DNA of 64,000 nucleotides, from positions 7,531,001-7,595,000 of the forward strand of contig NZ_OX419519.1 of assembly GCF_948472415.1 (NCBI RefSeq), written 5' to 3'. Positions 54,977 to 63,684 of the stretch are shown here, in pieces. A model generated the notes under the pieces. It saw nothing but the letters and a program-made list of their open reading frames with translations, searched no databases and was not told where the DNA came from. Numbering within the stretch: position 1 is the first letter of the stretch; the number at the start of each line of letters is the position of its first letter. The DNA comes from Kitasatospora fiedleri. Its GTDB lineage: Bacteria > Actinomycetota > Actinomycetes > Streptomycetales > Streptomycetaceae. The translations under genes and the position numbers were made by a program.

Positions 54977-56193
54977 GCGAACGGAACGCGGTGATCACCG
55001 GCGTCGGCGTGGTCGCGCCCAACGGGATCGGCGCCGACGACTACTGGAAGGCCCTGGTCGAGGGCCGCTCCGCACTCGCCCCGATCGACCGGGAGGGCTG
55101 CGCGCACCTGCCGCTCAAGGTGGCCGGCCTGGTGCACGGCTTCGACGCCGAGGAGTACGTCGAGGCCCGCTACCTGGTGCAGACCGACCGCTTCACCCAC
55201 TTCGCGCTGGCCGCCGCCGAACTCGCCACGGCCGACGCCGGCCTCGCCGACCACCCCGACGACCCGTTCGGCGTCGCCGTGGTCACCGCGGCCGGCTCCG
55301 GCGGCGGCGAGTTCGGCCAGCGCGAACTGCAGCACCTGTGGGCCGAGGGGCCCCACCACGTCGGCCCCTACCAGTCGATCGCCTGGTTCTACGCCGCCTC
55401 CACCGGCCAGATCTCCATCCGCGGCGGCTTCAAGGGCCCCTGCGGCGTGGTCGCCTCCGACGAGGCCGGCGGCCTCGACGCCCTCGCCCACGCCGCCCGG
55501 GCCGTCGCCCGCGGCACCGACGCGGTGCTGGCCGGCGCCACCGAAGCACCCATCGCCCCGTACTCGATGGTCTGCCAGCTCGGCTACCCCGGGCTGTCCA
55601 CCGTCGAGGACCCCGAACGCGCCTACCGCCCGTTCGGCTCCGACGCGGCCGGGTTCGTCCCGGCCGAGGGCGGCGCGATGTTCGTCGTCGAGGACGAGCG
55701 CACCGCCCGCCGCCGCGGCACCCGCCCGCGGGCCCGGATCGCCGGCCACACCGCGACCTTCACCGGCGCCGCCCGCTGGAGCGAGAGCCGCGAAGGACTC
55801 GCCCACGCGATCCGCGGCGCCCTCGCCCAGGCGCGCTGCGCCCCCGACGAGGTCGACGTGGTCTTCGCCGACGCCCTCGGCGTCCCCGAAGCCGACCGGG
55901 CCGAGGCGCTCGCCCTGGCCGATGCCCTCGGCGAGCACGCCGAGCGCGTCCCCGTCACCGCCCCCAAGGCCGGACTCGGCCGCGCCCACAGCGGAGCCCC
56001 CGCCCTGGACGTCGCCGCCGCCGTGCTCGCCCTCGAACACGGCCTGGTCCCGCCCACCCCGCACACCGCGGACTGCCCGCACGGCCTCGACCTGGTCATC
56101 GGCCACCCGCGCGCCGCCGAGCTGCGCACCGCCCTGGTGCTCAGCCGCGGCCTGATGGGCTCCAACACCGCCCTGGTGCTGCGCCACCCCTGA
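54973..56193 (+). CDS. whiE-ORFIV: Chain-length factor (KS-beta; WhiE-ORFIV type)
   Basis: This 406-residue KS homologue lacks the nucleophilic Cys: at that position the segment reads VVASDEAGGLDAL, so Glu (or the preceding Asp) replaces Cys where most chain-length factors have Gln. It also has altered His motifs (FADALGVPEADR, PKAGLGRAHSG). It partners KS-alpha, and the pair sets chain length. ATG overlaps the KS-alpha stop. Confidence 0.92.
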   Translation: MSERNAVITGVGVVAPNGIGADDYWKALVEGRSALAPIDREGCAHLPLKVAGLVHGFDAEEYVEARYLVQTDRFTHFALAAAELATADAGLADHPDDPFGVAVVTAAGSGGGEFGQRELQHLWAEGPHHVGPYQSIAWFYAASTGQISIRGGFKGPCGVVASDEAGGLDALAHAARAVARGTDAVLAGATEAPIAPYSMVCQLGYPGLSTVEDPERAYRPFGSDAAGFVPAEGGAMFVVEDERTARRRGTRPRARIAGHTATFTGAARWSESREGLAHAIRGALAQARCAPDEVDVVFADALGVPEADRAEALALADALGEHAERVPVTAPKAGLGRAHSGAPALDVAAAVLALEHGLVPPTPHTADCPHGLDLVIGHPRAAELRTALVLSRGLMGSNTALVLRHP

Positions 56194-56218
56194 CCCTTCC
56201 GACCGCAAGGAGCACGAC

Positions 56219-56473
56219 ATGGCCTCCGAGATCACCTACGAGGAACTCGCCACCCTGATCAAGACCCGGGCCGGCGTGTCGGTCACCGTCGACGAACTCG
56301 CCGACCCCGGCTGCATGTTCCTCGACCTCGGTGTCGACTCGCTCGGCGTGCTCGGCGTCCTCGCCGACGTGGAGAACCGCTACGGCGTCTCCATCGACTC
56401 CTCCGACCTGCTCGGCCGTCCCGTCGCCGAGTTCCTGCACACCGTCAACTCCACCGTGAAGGCTGGTGCCTGA
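56219..56473 (+). CDS. whiE-ORFV: Acyl carrier protein (WhiE-ORFV type)
   Basis: This 84-residue ACP has the phosphopantetheine Ser in LGVDSLGVLG (Ser near residue 41). AAGGAG precedes the ATG. It carries the growing polyketide for the minimal PKS encoded just upstream. Confidence 0.95.
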   Translation: MASEITYEELATLIKTRAGVSVTVDELADPGCMFLDLGVDSLGVLGVLADVENRYGVSIDSSDLLGRPVAEFLHTVNSTVKAGA

Positions 56474-56474
56474 G

Positions 56475-56933
56475 ATGCCCGGACACACCGACAACACGAT
56501 CGTCATCGACGCCCCGATCGACCTGGTCTGGGACGTGACCAACGACCTGGAGAACTGGCCGGAGCTGTTCAGCGAGTACGCCTCCGTCGAGATCCTCGAC
56601 CGGCAGGACCAGCTGGTGCGCTTCCGCCTCACCATGCACCCCGACGAGAACGGCCAGGTGTGGAGCTGGGTCTCCGAGCGCGAGGCCGACCGCGACAAGC
56701 TCACCGTCCGGGCCCGCCGGGTCGAGCCCGGCCCGTTCGAGTTCATGGAGATCCGCTGGGAGTACGAGGAGCTGCCGCAGGGCACCGCCATGCGCTGGGT
56801 CCAGGACTTCGCGATGAAGCCCACCGCGCCCGTCGACGACCTCGGCATGACCGACCGGATCAACCAGAACTCCAAGGTCCAGATGGAGCTGATCCGCGCC
56901 AAGGTCGAGCACCGCGCCGGAGCGGCCCGATGA
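56475..56933 (+). CDS. whiE-ORFVI: Polyketide aromatase/cyclase (WhiE-ORFVI type)
   Basis: I choose the ATG at 56475 (MPGHTDNTIVIDAP); an in-frame GTG at 56466 overlaps the ACP stop. The 152-residue START/Bet v1-like protein (LVWDVTNDLENWPELFSEYA; MRWVQDFAMKPTAPVDD) folds and cyclises the poly-beta-ketone. It resembles the TcmN N-terminal aromatase. Its stop overlaps the next gene (ATGA). Confidence 0.93.
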   Translation: MPGHTDNTIVIDAPIDLVWDVTNDLENWPELFSEYASVEILDRQDQLVRFRLTMHPDENGQVWSWVSEREADRDKLTVRARRVEPGPFEFMEIRWEYEELPQGTAMRWVQDFAMKPTAPVDDLGMTDRINQNSKVQMELIRAKVEHRAGAAR

Positions 56934-57271
56934 GTGACCTGACCACCGACCTGCACCGCACCCTGATCGTCGCCCGGATGAAGCCCGGCACCGCCGACCA
57001 CATCGCCGGCGTCTTCGCCGACTCCGACCGCGGCGACCTGCCCGGCCTGATCGGCGTCCGCGGCCGCAGCCTGTTCCAGTTTGGCGACGTCTACCTGCAC
57101 CTCATCGAGTCCGAGCGCCCCGCCGGACCGGAGGTCGCCAGGTACGCCCAGCACCCCGAGTTCCGCGACGTCAGCGAACGCCTCGCGGTCTACGTCGACG
57201 CCTACGACCCGGCGACCTGGCGCAGCCCCAAGGACGCCATGGCGCACGAGTTCTACCGCTGGGACCGCTGA
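56930..57271 (+). CDS. whiE-ORFVII: Polyketide cyclase, TcmI-like (WhiE-ORFVII type)
   Basis: This 113-residue ferredoxin-fold protein (HRTLIVARMKPGTADHIAGVF; LPGLIGVRGRSLF; FYRWDR end) belongs to the TcmI family that closes later rings of aromatic polyketides. It ends the ORFI-VII operon and is followed by a terminator. Confidence 0.93.
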   Translation: MSDLTTDLHRTLIVARMKPGTADHIAGVFADSDRGDLPGLIGVRGRSLFQFGDVYLHLIESERPAGPEVARYAQHPEFRDVSERLAVYVDAYDPATWRSPKDAMAHEFYRWDR

Positions 57272-57309
57272 CGCTGACGCCGGACCGCTGAGGCGCGGAG
57301 CGCAGAGCG

Positions 57310-57341
57310 GAGGGGCCGCCCGGAACTCCGGGCGGCCCCTC
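57310..57341. terminator. Bidirectional terminator at the end of the spore-pigment operon
   Basis: A perfect 14-bp stem (57310-57323 with 57328-57341) with an AACT tetraloop lies between the cyclase and the convergent methyltransferase. Confidence 0.85.
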
Positions 57342-57397
57342 GGTGTCTGCTGGCGTCGGCGTCGGCGTCCGTCCGCGCGCGCCGTCGACGGGGCTGT

Positions 57398-58513
57398 TTA
57401 CGGGACGGTGCAGGAGAAGGCGTGCAGGTACGGGTTGACCGGGGCGACCGCGTCCAGCCGCAGGCCGGACTCCGCGATCAGGGCGGTCAGGCTGCCCAGG
57501 GTGTGCTTGGCGCCGCCGACGTTCAGCAGGAGCAGCAGGTCCATCGCGGTGGTGAACCGCATCGAGGGGGAGTCGTCCACCAGGTTCTCCACGATCACCA
57601 CCCGGGCGCCCGGACGGGCCACCTGGCGCAGGTTGCGCAGCGTCCGGCGGGTGGAGTCGTCGTCCCACTCCAGGATGTTCTTCACCAGGTACAGGTCCGC
57701 CTGCACCGGCACCGCCGTGCGGCAGTCCCCGGGCACCAGCCGGGCCCGGTCGGCCAGCGACCCGCCGGGCAGCAGCCGCGGGTCCGCGTGCTCGACCACC
57801 TTCGGCAGGTCCAGGAGGGTGCCGTGCAGGTCGGGGTGGCGCTCCATCAGCTCGGCCAGCACCTGGCCCTGGCCGCCGCCGATGTCCGCCACCGAGGCGA
57901 CGCCCGCCAGGTCGAGGAAACCGGCCAGGTCCTGCGCGGACTGCCGGCTGGACTGGGTCATCGCCCGGTTGAACAGCGCCGCGGACTCCGGCGCGTCGTC
58001 GTGCAGGTACTGAAAGAACTCCTTGCCGAAGGCGTCGCCGAACACGCTGCGCCCGGTGCGCACCGCGTCGTCCAGCCGGGACCAGGACTGCCAGGTCCAC
58101 GGCTCGGTGCACCACAGCGCGATGTCGCGCAGGCTGCCCGGCTCGTCGGCGCGCAGCAGGCGCGACAGCGGGGTGTGCCGGTAGCGGCCGTCGGCGTCCT
58201 CGGCGAACACCTCGTAGCAGGCCAGCGCGCGCAGCAGCCGCCGCAGCGGGCCGGGCTCGACGTCCAGCCGCCCGGCCAGCTGCTCGGCGGTGGCGGGCTC
58301 CTCGTCCAGCGCGTCCGGCAGCCGCAGGCTGGCGGCGGCGCGGACCGCGCCCGCGCAGGCGGCGCCGAACACCAGCTCGCGCAGCAGCATCGCGGGCGGG
58401 ACGGCCGGGGCCGCGACCGACTCCGGCGGGTTCTGCGGGTTCTGCGGGTTCTGCGGGTTCTGCGGGTTCGGCGAGGTGGTCGGGTTGGGCGGGGCGGTCG
58501 GAGCGGAGGTCAC
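57398..58513 (-). CDS. SAM-dependent O-methyltransferase of the pigment locus
   Basis: This 371-residue enzyme has an N-terminal dimerisation/winged-helix domain (about 40-160; LLRELVFGAACAGAVRAAAS) and a class I SAM fold (VADIGGGQGQVLAELMERHP; GDCRTAVPVQADLYLVKNIL; EWDDDSTRRTLRN), as in carminomycin/TcmO-type O-methyltransferases. It probably methylates a phenolic OH of the spore pigment. The N-terminus carries a PQNPQNPQNP repeat coded by a 9-nt tandem repeat (about 58433-58465). Confidence 0.88.
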   Translation of the reverse strand: MTSAPTAPPNPTTSPNPQNPQNPQNPQNPPESVAAPAVPPAMLLRELVFGAACAGAVRAAASLRLPDALDEEPATAEQLAGRLDVEPGPLRRLLRALACYEVFAEDADGRYRHTPLSRLLRADEPGSLRDIALWCTEPWTWQSWSRLDDAVRTGRSVFGDAFGKEFFQYLHDDAPESAALFNRAMTQSSRQSAQDLAGFLDLAGVASVADIGGGQGQVLAELMERHPDLHGTLLDLPKVVEHADPRLLPGGSLADRARLVPGDCRTAVPVQADLYLVKNILEWDDDSTRRTLRNLRQVARPGARVVIVENLVDDSPSMRFTTAMDLLLLLNVGGAKHTLGSLTALIAESGLRLDAVAPVNPYLHAFSCTVP

Positions 58514-58595
58514 GGGGACGGCCTTTCGTCGGTGGGTCGGAGGGTGGGCGTGGGGGCTGCGTGGGGGCCGCGTGGGGGAGCGGGGCGAGAGTGGC

Positions 58596-59750
58596 TCAGC
58601 AGTGGCCGGCGGGCTCGGAGGTGCCGCAGACGTTGCCGGCGAACGTGTGGCCGGTGCCGTGCGGGTCCCGGTCGGCCAGGTCGGCGGGGACGTTGTCGCG
58701 CAGGACGTTGCCGGTGACGGTGGCCCGGGCGTTGGGGGCGCCGACCACGCTCGGGTACAGCACGATGCCGCCGGACATCGGGGATGCCCCGGTGTGGTCG
58801 GCGACCTGGTTGCCGGAGACCGTGACGTCCTCGGTGCCGGTCAGCAGGATGCCGGTGCCCTGGACGAAGTCGAGCCGGGGATTGGGCGGGCAGTACCGGT
58901 TGTTCGCCCGCACCACGTTGTCCCGGAGGGTCAGCGCCCCGGCCCGGGGCACCCCGTCGTCGCCGACCACGAACAGGCCGCCGCAGTTCCCGGACGCCAG
59001 GTTGGCCGCCACCGTCAGCCCGCGCACCCGGCGCAGTTGCAGGCCGATCCGGTTGCCGGTCAGCCGGTTCTCGGACACCTCGGTGCCCAGGGTCTCCAGC
59101 GCGCCGCCCTTGCGGTCGTACCAGTTGGCCACGAAGATCCCCGCCTGGCCGTTGTCCCGGGCCTCGTTGTCGGTCAGCACGGTACGGGTCGACATCTCGA
59201 CACTGATGCCCTGCAGGCCGTTGTCGTGCACCGCCACCCCGCGCACCGTCAGCCGGTCGGTGACGGCCGCGCCGACGCCGTTGCGGGCGAAGCCCGCCAC
59301 TGTCAGCGCCTCCACCACCACGCCCGAGACCGGGTGCACCGGCACGCCCTGCGGGTCCGAACCGCCCGTCACGCACACGCCGTCACCGGCCTGCGCGCAG
59401 GCGCCGCGGTCGGCCGGATCGGGCACCAGGACGGTGCCGGTGCCCTGGCCGCGCAGGGTCACGCGGTCGGTGGTGAGTGTCAGGCTGCCCGGGTAGCGGC
59501 CCGCGGCGAGTTCTACCACGTCACCCGGGGCGGCCGCGTCCAGGGCGGCCTGCACGGACGCGCCGGGCGGGACCCGGAACACGGTCGGACCGGTGGGCGC
59601 CGCCGCAGCCGGGGCGGCGGCCAGCGCGGCGGGCACCGAGGCGGCGCAGGACAGCAGGACGGCGGCGACCCGGATCAGCGGGCGCGTCGGAGCGAGGAGA
59701 GCAGTCATCGAGAGCAGCCGGCTTCCAGACGTCGCGGTCGCGGACGGCAT
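58596..59750 (-). CDS. Secreted right-handed beta-helix protein
   Basis: The 384-residue frame may instead start at an internal ATG at 59708 (MTALLAPTRP). A signal sequence (RVAAVLLSCAASVPAALA) precedes a parallel beta-helix with repeated turns of about 22 residues (VVEALTVAGFARNGVG; LTVRGVAVHDNGLQGI; VTVSGNQVADHTGA). This is the fold of pectate-lyase-like and NosD/CASH proteins; no catalytic triad could be identified. Paired Cys (about 137 and 145) may form a disulfide. It may bind or modify surface polysaccharide. Confidence 0.75.
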   Translation of the reverse strand: MPSATATSGSRLLSMTALLAPTRPLIRVAAVLLSCAASVPAALAAAPAAAAPTGPTVFRVPPGASVQAALDAAAPGDVVELAAGRYPGSLTLTTDRVTLRGQGTGTVLVPDPADRGACAQAGDGVCVTGGSDPQGVPVHPVSGVVVEALTVAGFARNGVGAAVTDRLTVRGVAVHDNGLQGISVEMSTRTVLTDNEARDNGQAGIFVANWYDRKGGALETLGTEVSENRLTGNRIGLQLRRVRGLTVAANLASGNCGGLFVVGDDGVPRAGALTLRDNVVRANNRYCPPNPRLDFVQGTGILLTGTEDVTVSGNQVADHTGASPMSGGIVLYPSVVGAPNARATVTGNVLRDNVPADLADRDPHGTGHTFAGNVCGTSEPAGHC

Positions 59751-59948
59751 GAGGGCACGTCCGCCGCCTCGAAGCTATGGTCGCGCCCCCGGCCCGGCCA
59801 GCCGGGTTGGCTCGCACGGGTTGCCCGCACCCGCCGACCGGGTGGCGGCGGGCCGGAAGAGCGAGGCGGGTACCACCCGTACACCCGATCGGGGGCCTCC
59901 GCGGCCGGGCACCGGGCCCGCACCGGCGGGCCGAACCACTATGGACCC

Positions 59949-60236
59949 ATGGACACGCAGAATGGACGAACCACCGAGCAGACCGAACTCCTGGCCGCCG
60001 ACCTGCGCCCCACCGGCGCCGACGGCACCGATCTCCGCACCGAACCCTGGTCCGGCCTCCGGCTGGTGGAACCCGCCGCCGACGCCTTCGGCGGACCCGC
60101 CGCCGACGCCTTCGCGGAGGCCATCGGCGAGGCGGCCGGTCAGGCGGCCGACGAGGCCGTCACGGGGCAGGACGCGGAGGGCGCGGACGACCCGGCCTGG
60201 GACTACGAGGACGTCATCCTCCGCTCCGTCAACTGA
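59949..60236 (+). CDS. Small acidic protein of unknown function
   Basis: This 95-residue acidic protein (MDTQNGRTTEQTELLAADLR; ends DYEDVILRSVN) begins at ATG 59949; an overlapping ATG at 59941 is in another frame. The Ala/Glu/Asp-rich centre predicts helix. No signal or membrane segment is seen. It is followed by a very strong terminator. Function unknown. Confidence 0.5.
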   Translation: MDTQNGRTTEQTELLAADLRPTGADGTDLRTEPWSGLRLVEPAADAFGGPAADAFAEAIGEAAGQAADEAVTGQDAEGADDPAWDYEDVILRSVN

Positions 60237-60308
60237 CCCGGTGCCGGGGCGGAGTGCGCACGGGCATACGGACATACGGACGTACCGACATGCCGGCACA
60301 TGGAGATG

Positions 60309-60379
60309 CGGGCACGCGGATGCCGGTGGGTCCACCGCTCTCGACTCGTGCGGTGGACCCACCGGCATCCGCGTGCCCG
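60309..60379. terminator. 30-bp perfect inverted repeat, bidirectional terminator
   Basis: Arms at 60309-60338 and 60350-60379 pair perfectly over 30 bp with an 11-nt loop. It lies between two convergent genes and ends one base before the stop of the lipoprotein gene. It is the strongest hairpin in the window. Confidence 0.9.
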
Positions 60380-60380
60380 G

Positions 60381-61073
60381 TCAGTAGCGGTAGGACTTCA
60401 CCACCACCGGGAGCAGGTTCACGCCCTGGCCCGCCTTGCTGAACACCATCGGATTCGCGGTCGCCCCCGCGGCCAGGTTCTCGATGCCGACCGCCTGGCT
60501 GTCCACGCTCTTGCCGGTGCTGTCGGTGAAGTCGACCTGGATCGCGTAGGAGCGGGTCTCGGTGGTGCTGTTGGTGACGGTGACCATCGCCGCCGACAGG
60601 TTGCCGGAGGTCGAGTTCGGCACGCCGGTCAGCGTCACGTCCGAGATCGCGTTGCCCGCGTCCGGGACGGCCGCCAGGACCTCCGCCGCCTTCGCCCGGG
60701 TGGCCGCGAGCTGGGCGTTCACCGAGGCCTCGAACGAGGCGGCGCGCTCGGACGCGCTGGCCTGCGCGGCCGAGACCGAGGCCAGCGCCGACTCGTGCGC
60801 GGAGGCGAAGGCGGACGGCGGCTCGCCCGAGAAGCTCGCCGTCTCCGGCGGACCGACCGTGAACGTCGACATCGCCGCCTGCACCGGGTTCTCGCCCGAG
60901 GTGCCGCCGCAGGCCGCGACCACCGAGATCCCGGCCACCGCGCCGGCCAGCGCCAGCGAGACCCGCAGGCCGCGCCGGACCGGCCGCCGCCGCACCGGGT
61001 GCCGCTGCGGCGGCCCCACCCGGCCCTGCCGGACCAGCCCCCGGCCCGAACCGTTCCGCTCCGCGTCTCGCAT
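60381..61073 (-). CDS. Secreted lipoprotein-like protein
   Basis: This 230-residue protein has a basic cytoplasmic head (RRRPVRRGLR), a hydrophobic segment and a lipobox-like VVAACGG, predicting lipidation at Cys about 55. The middle is an Ala/Ser/Glu-rich helix (about 85-135), and the C-terminal 85 residues form a beta-rich FxLYD-like domain (MVTVTNSTTETRSYAIQVDF). Function unknown; it may be a surface or cell-wall factor. Confidence 0.7.
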   Translation of the reverse strand: MRDAERNGSGRGLVRQGRVGPPQRHPVRRRPVRRGLRVSLALAGAVAGISVVAACGGTSGENPVQAAMSTFTVGPPETASFSGEPPSAFASAHESALASVSAAQASASERAASFEASVNAQLAATRAKAAEVLAAVPDAGNAISDVTLTGVPNSTSGNLSAAMVTVTNSTTETRSYAIQVDFTDSTGKSVDSQAVGIENLAAGATANPMVFSKAGQGVNLLPVVVKSYRY

Positions 61074-61338
61074 CGCGATGCACCCTTTCGCTCAGAACCG
61101 CGCCGGGCCCGTGCGCGCCGCGGTCGTTCCGGCAGGCCCACGGCCCGCGCCCGGACGTGCGGAACCGGACGTCCGCCTCCGCCCTACGCCCCCATCGTCC
61201 GAGCCCGGCGCCACCCGGGGCCAGCGGCGCTGCGCCATTGGGGGAGCCGGACGTCCCGTCAGATCGGTGGTGCGGGCAGCGGGATGGGTACGGCGGGTAC
61301 GGCGGGTGCGCGGCTGTGGCTGTGGCTGCGGGTGGCGG

Positions 61339-62955
61339 TCAGCGGTGGGCGGGGGACCTGGCGGGTTCCGCTCCGGACCGCGGGGCGGGGCGGTCGGCCG
61401 GCTGCGCGGTGCCGGCGGCGATGGTGCCGACGGTGCCGGTCGCGGTGCGGTCGGGCCGGTCGCGCAGCAGGTGGCGGGCGAGGGCGGCGGAGGCCAGCAG
61501 CAGGGCCGCCGAGACCCAGGCCGCGACCGTGACGCCGTGCACGAACGCGCCGTTCGCACTGGCGAGCAGCTGTCCGGCCGGGCCCGCGGGCAGGGCGGCC
61601 GCGGACTCCAGGGCGCCGCCCAGCGACTGGCGGGCCTGCTCCGCGAGCGCCGGATCGACGCCCGCCGGAACGGACAGCGAACCCGCGTACAGGGCCGTCA
61701 CGATCGAGCCGACCAGGGCGATGCCCAGCGCCGCGCCCAGCTCGTACGCCGTCTCCGACACGGCCGAGGCGGCGCCCGTCCGGTCGGCCGGGGCGGCACC
61801 CAGCACCAGGTCCGAGGAGAGGGTGTACACCACGCCCTCGGCGGTGCCCAGCGCCAGGAAGGACGAGCCGAGCAGCAGGTACGCGCTGTCCACCCGGACG
61901 AAGCCCAGCACGCCGATGCCCAGGCCCATCACGAACAGGCTCGCCGTCAGCACCCGGCGGGCACCCGCGCGCCGCACCAGCCGGGCCGTCAGCAGACCGC
62001 CCGCCACCGAGCCGACGAAGGCCGGCATCTCGGCGAAGCCCGCGTGCAGCGGGGAGTAGCCGCGCACCAGCTGGAGGTACTGCGACATGAAGAAGATCAC
62101 GCCGGACAGGCCGATCAGGCAGATCAGCGAGGAGACCACCGCCGCCGTGAACCGCGCGTTCCGGAACAGCCGGACGTCCAGCAGCGGGGTCTCCAGCCGG
62201 AGCTGGCGCCGCACGAACACCACCAGCGCGACCGCGCCCAGCGCGAACACCAGCGGGGTCGTCCACCGCTCCAGGCCGTGCACAGCGAACTCCTTGACGC
62301 CGTACACCACGCCGATCACCCCGGCCATCGACAGCAGCACGCTCAGCACGTCCCACCGGCCCGGGCGCGGATCGCGGGACTCCGGCAGCAGCCAGCCGCC
62401 CAGCGCCAGCAGCAGCACCATCACCGGCAGGTTCAGCAGGAACACCGACCCCCACCAGAAGTGCTCCAGCAGCACGCCGCCCACCAGCGGGCCCAGCGCG
62501 GCGCCGGCCGCCGCGCCCGCGCCCCAGACGCCGATCGCGGTGGCCCGCTCCCGGGTGTCCGGGAACAGCGTGCGGATCAGCGAGAGCGTCGACGGCATGA
62601 TCGTCGCGCCGGCCACGCCGAGCAGCGCCCGGGCCAGCACCAGCCAGCCCGGGCCCGGCGCGTACGCCGCCAGCAGCGAGGCCGCGCCGAACGCGGCCGA
62701 ACCCGCCAGCAGCACCCGTTTGCGGCCCAGCCGGTCGCTGAGCGCGCCCATCGACACCAGCAGGCCGGCCAGCACGAAGGAGTAGACGTCGCCGATCCAG
62801 AGCAGCTGGGTGCCGGACGGGCGGAGGGTTTCGGTGATCGAGGGGATGGCGAGGGAGAGCACCGTCGCGTCCACCGCCACCAGGGTGACGGCGAGCACGA
62901 GGACGCCGAGACCGGCCCAGCGGTGGCCGGACCGGGTGACGGGGGTGGAACTCAT
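61339..62955 (-). CDS. DHA2-type MFS drug exporter
   Basis: This 538-residue 14-helix transporter has motif D1 in AVDATVLSLAIPSI, motif A in MGALSDRLGRKRV and motif C in GAAAGAALGPLVGGVLL. It resembles QacA/SmvA. Its start overlaps the stop of the TetR gene by one base, so they form an operon controlled by the upstream operator. Confidence 0.9.
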   Translation of the reverse strand: MSSTPVTRSGHRWAGLGVLVLAVTLVAVDATVLSLAIPSITETLRPSGTQLLWIGDVYSFVLAGLLVSMGALSDRLGRKRVLLAGSAAFGAASLLAAYAPGPGWLVLARALLGVAGATIMPSTLSLIRTLFPDTRERATAIGVWGAGAAAGAALGPLVGGVLLEHFWWGSVFLLNLPVMVLLLALGGWLLPESRDPRPGRWDVLSVLLSMAGVIGVVYGVKEFAVHGLERWTTPLVFALGAVALVVFVRRQLRLETPLLDVRLFRNARFTAAVVSSLICLIGLSGVIFFMSQYLQLVRGYSPLHAGFAEMPAFVGSVAGGLLTARLVRRAGARRVLTASLFVMGLGIGVLGFVRVDSAYLLLGSSFLALGTAEGVVYTLSSDLVLGAAPADRTGAASAVSETAYELGAALGIALVGSIVTALYAGSLSVPAGVDPALAEQARQSLGGALESAAALPAGPAGQLLASANGAFVHGVTVAAWVSAALLLASAALARHLLRDRPDRTATGTVGTIAAGTAQPADRPAPRSGAEPARSPAHR

Positions 62956-63506
62956 CAGGTATCAGATCTCCGTAGAGCACCGCCGAGGAACAGCTCGGCG
63001 AGCGAGAACGCGCTTTCGCGGGGGGCGAGCCGGCCTTCCTGCACGGCCCAGCCGATGCCGGCCACCAGGTCGAAGAACGCCTCGCTCAGCCAGGCGGCCG
63101 AGAGCTCGACGCGGAACACCCCCTCCTGCTGGCCGCGCAGGAACAGCGCGCGGACCCGGGCGTCCTGCGTCTCCCAGAGGTCGTTGATCTCCGCGTGGTC
63201 GTACAGCTGGTTCTCACCGGCCAGGAAGGCGCACAGCGCGGCATCCGGCACCACCGCGTCCACCAGCCGGCGCAGCGCGGCCTCGGCGTTGCCCTCCTCC
63301 ACCCGCGCGGCATCGAGCGCGGAGGAGAAGCGGCGCAGGCCGAGGGCGCCCACCTCCAGGATCAGGGCCTCGCGGCCCGGGAAGATCCGGTGCAGCGTGG
63401 CCCGGCTGATCCCGGCGGCGCGGGCGATCTCGTCGAGATGGGCCGTCGGGCGCCGGGACAGGATGCCCACGGCTGCCTCCAGGACGGAGTCGCGGTCGGT
63501 TGCCAT
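62955..63506 (-). CDS. TetR-family repressor of the adjacent exporter
   Basis: I start at ATG 63506 (MATDRDSVLEAAVGIL); the frame opens at 63536 inside the operator. The 183-residue protein has a TetR HTH at residues 10-50 (LDEIARAAGISRATLHRIFP) and a helical ligand-binding domain. The overlap with the exporter indicates autoregulated drug-inducible efflux. Confidence 0.88.
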   Translation of the reverse strand: MATDRDSVLEAAVGILSRRPTAHLDEIARAAGISRATLHRIFPGREALILEVGALGLRRFSSALDAARVEEGNAEAALRRLVDAVVPDAALCAFLAGENQLYDHAEINDLWETQDARVRALFLRGQQEGVFRVELSAAWLSEAFFDLVAGIGWAVQEGRLAPRESAFSLAELFLGGALRRSDT

Positions 63507-63525
63507 GAGAAGAGAATAGCGCAAC

Positions 63526-63543
63526 TGAGACATCAATGTCTCA
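63526..63543. promoter_or_regulatory. TetR operator of the efflux operon
   Basis: TGAGACAT-CA-ATGTCTCA is a perfect 18-bp palindrome 20 nt upstream of the TetR start in a locally AT-rich stretch, where it would cover the promoter. Confidence 0.8.
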
Positions 63544-63624
63544 AAATTTCGACGTGCGTCTCACCGGCGGGGTGCGGATACGGGTGCAGGATGGGGCGGG
63601 GTGGGTGCTTCCGGGCATGCCGAA

Positions 63625-63646
63625 GACCCCGCGCGGGGCGCGGGTC
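63625..63646. terminator. Hairpin downstream of sepF
   Basis: A 9-bp stem with one bulged C (63625-63634 with 63638-63646) and a GGG loop lies about 40 nt after the sepF stop. Confidence 0.5.
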
Positions 63647-63684
63647 CGTGGGTGTCGGTGGGGCTTGCGGCCGGGGCCGGGCGG

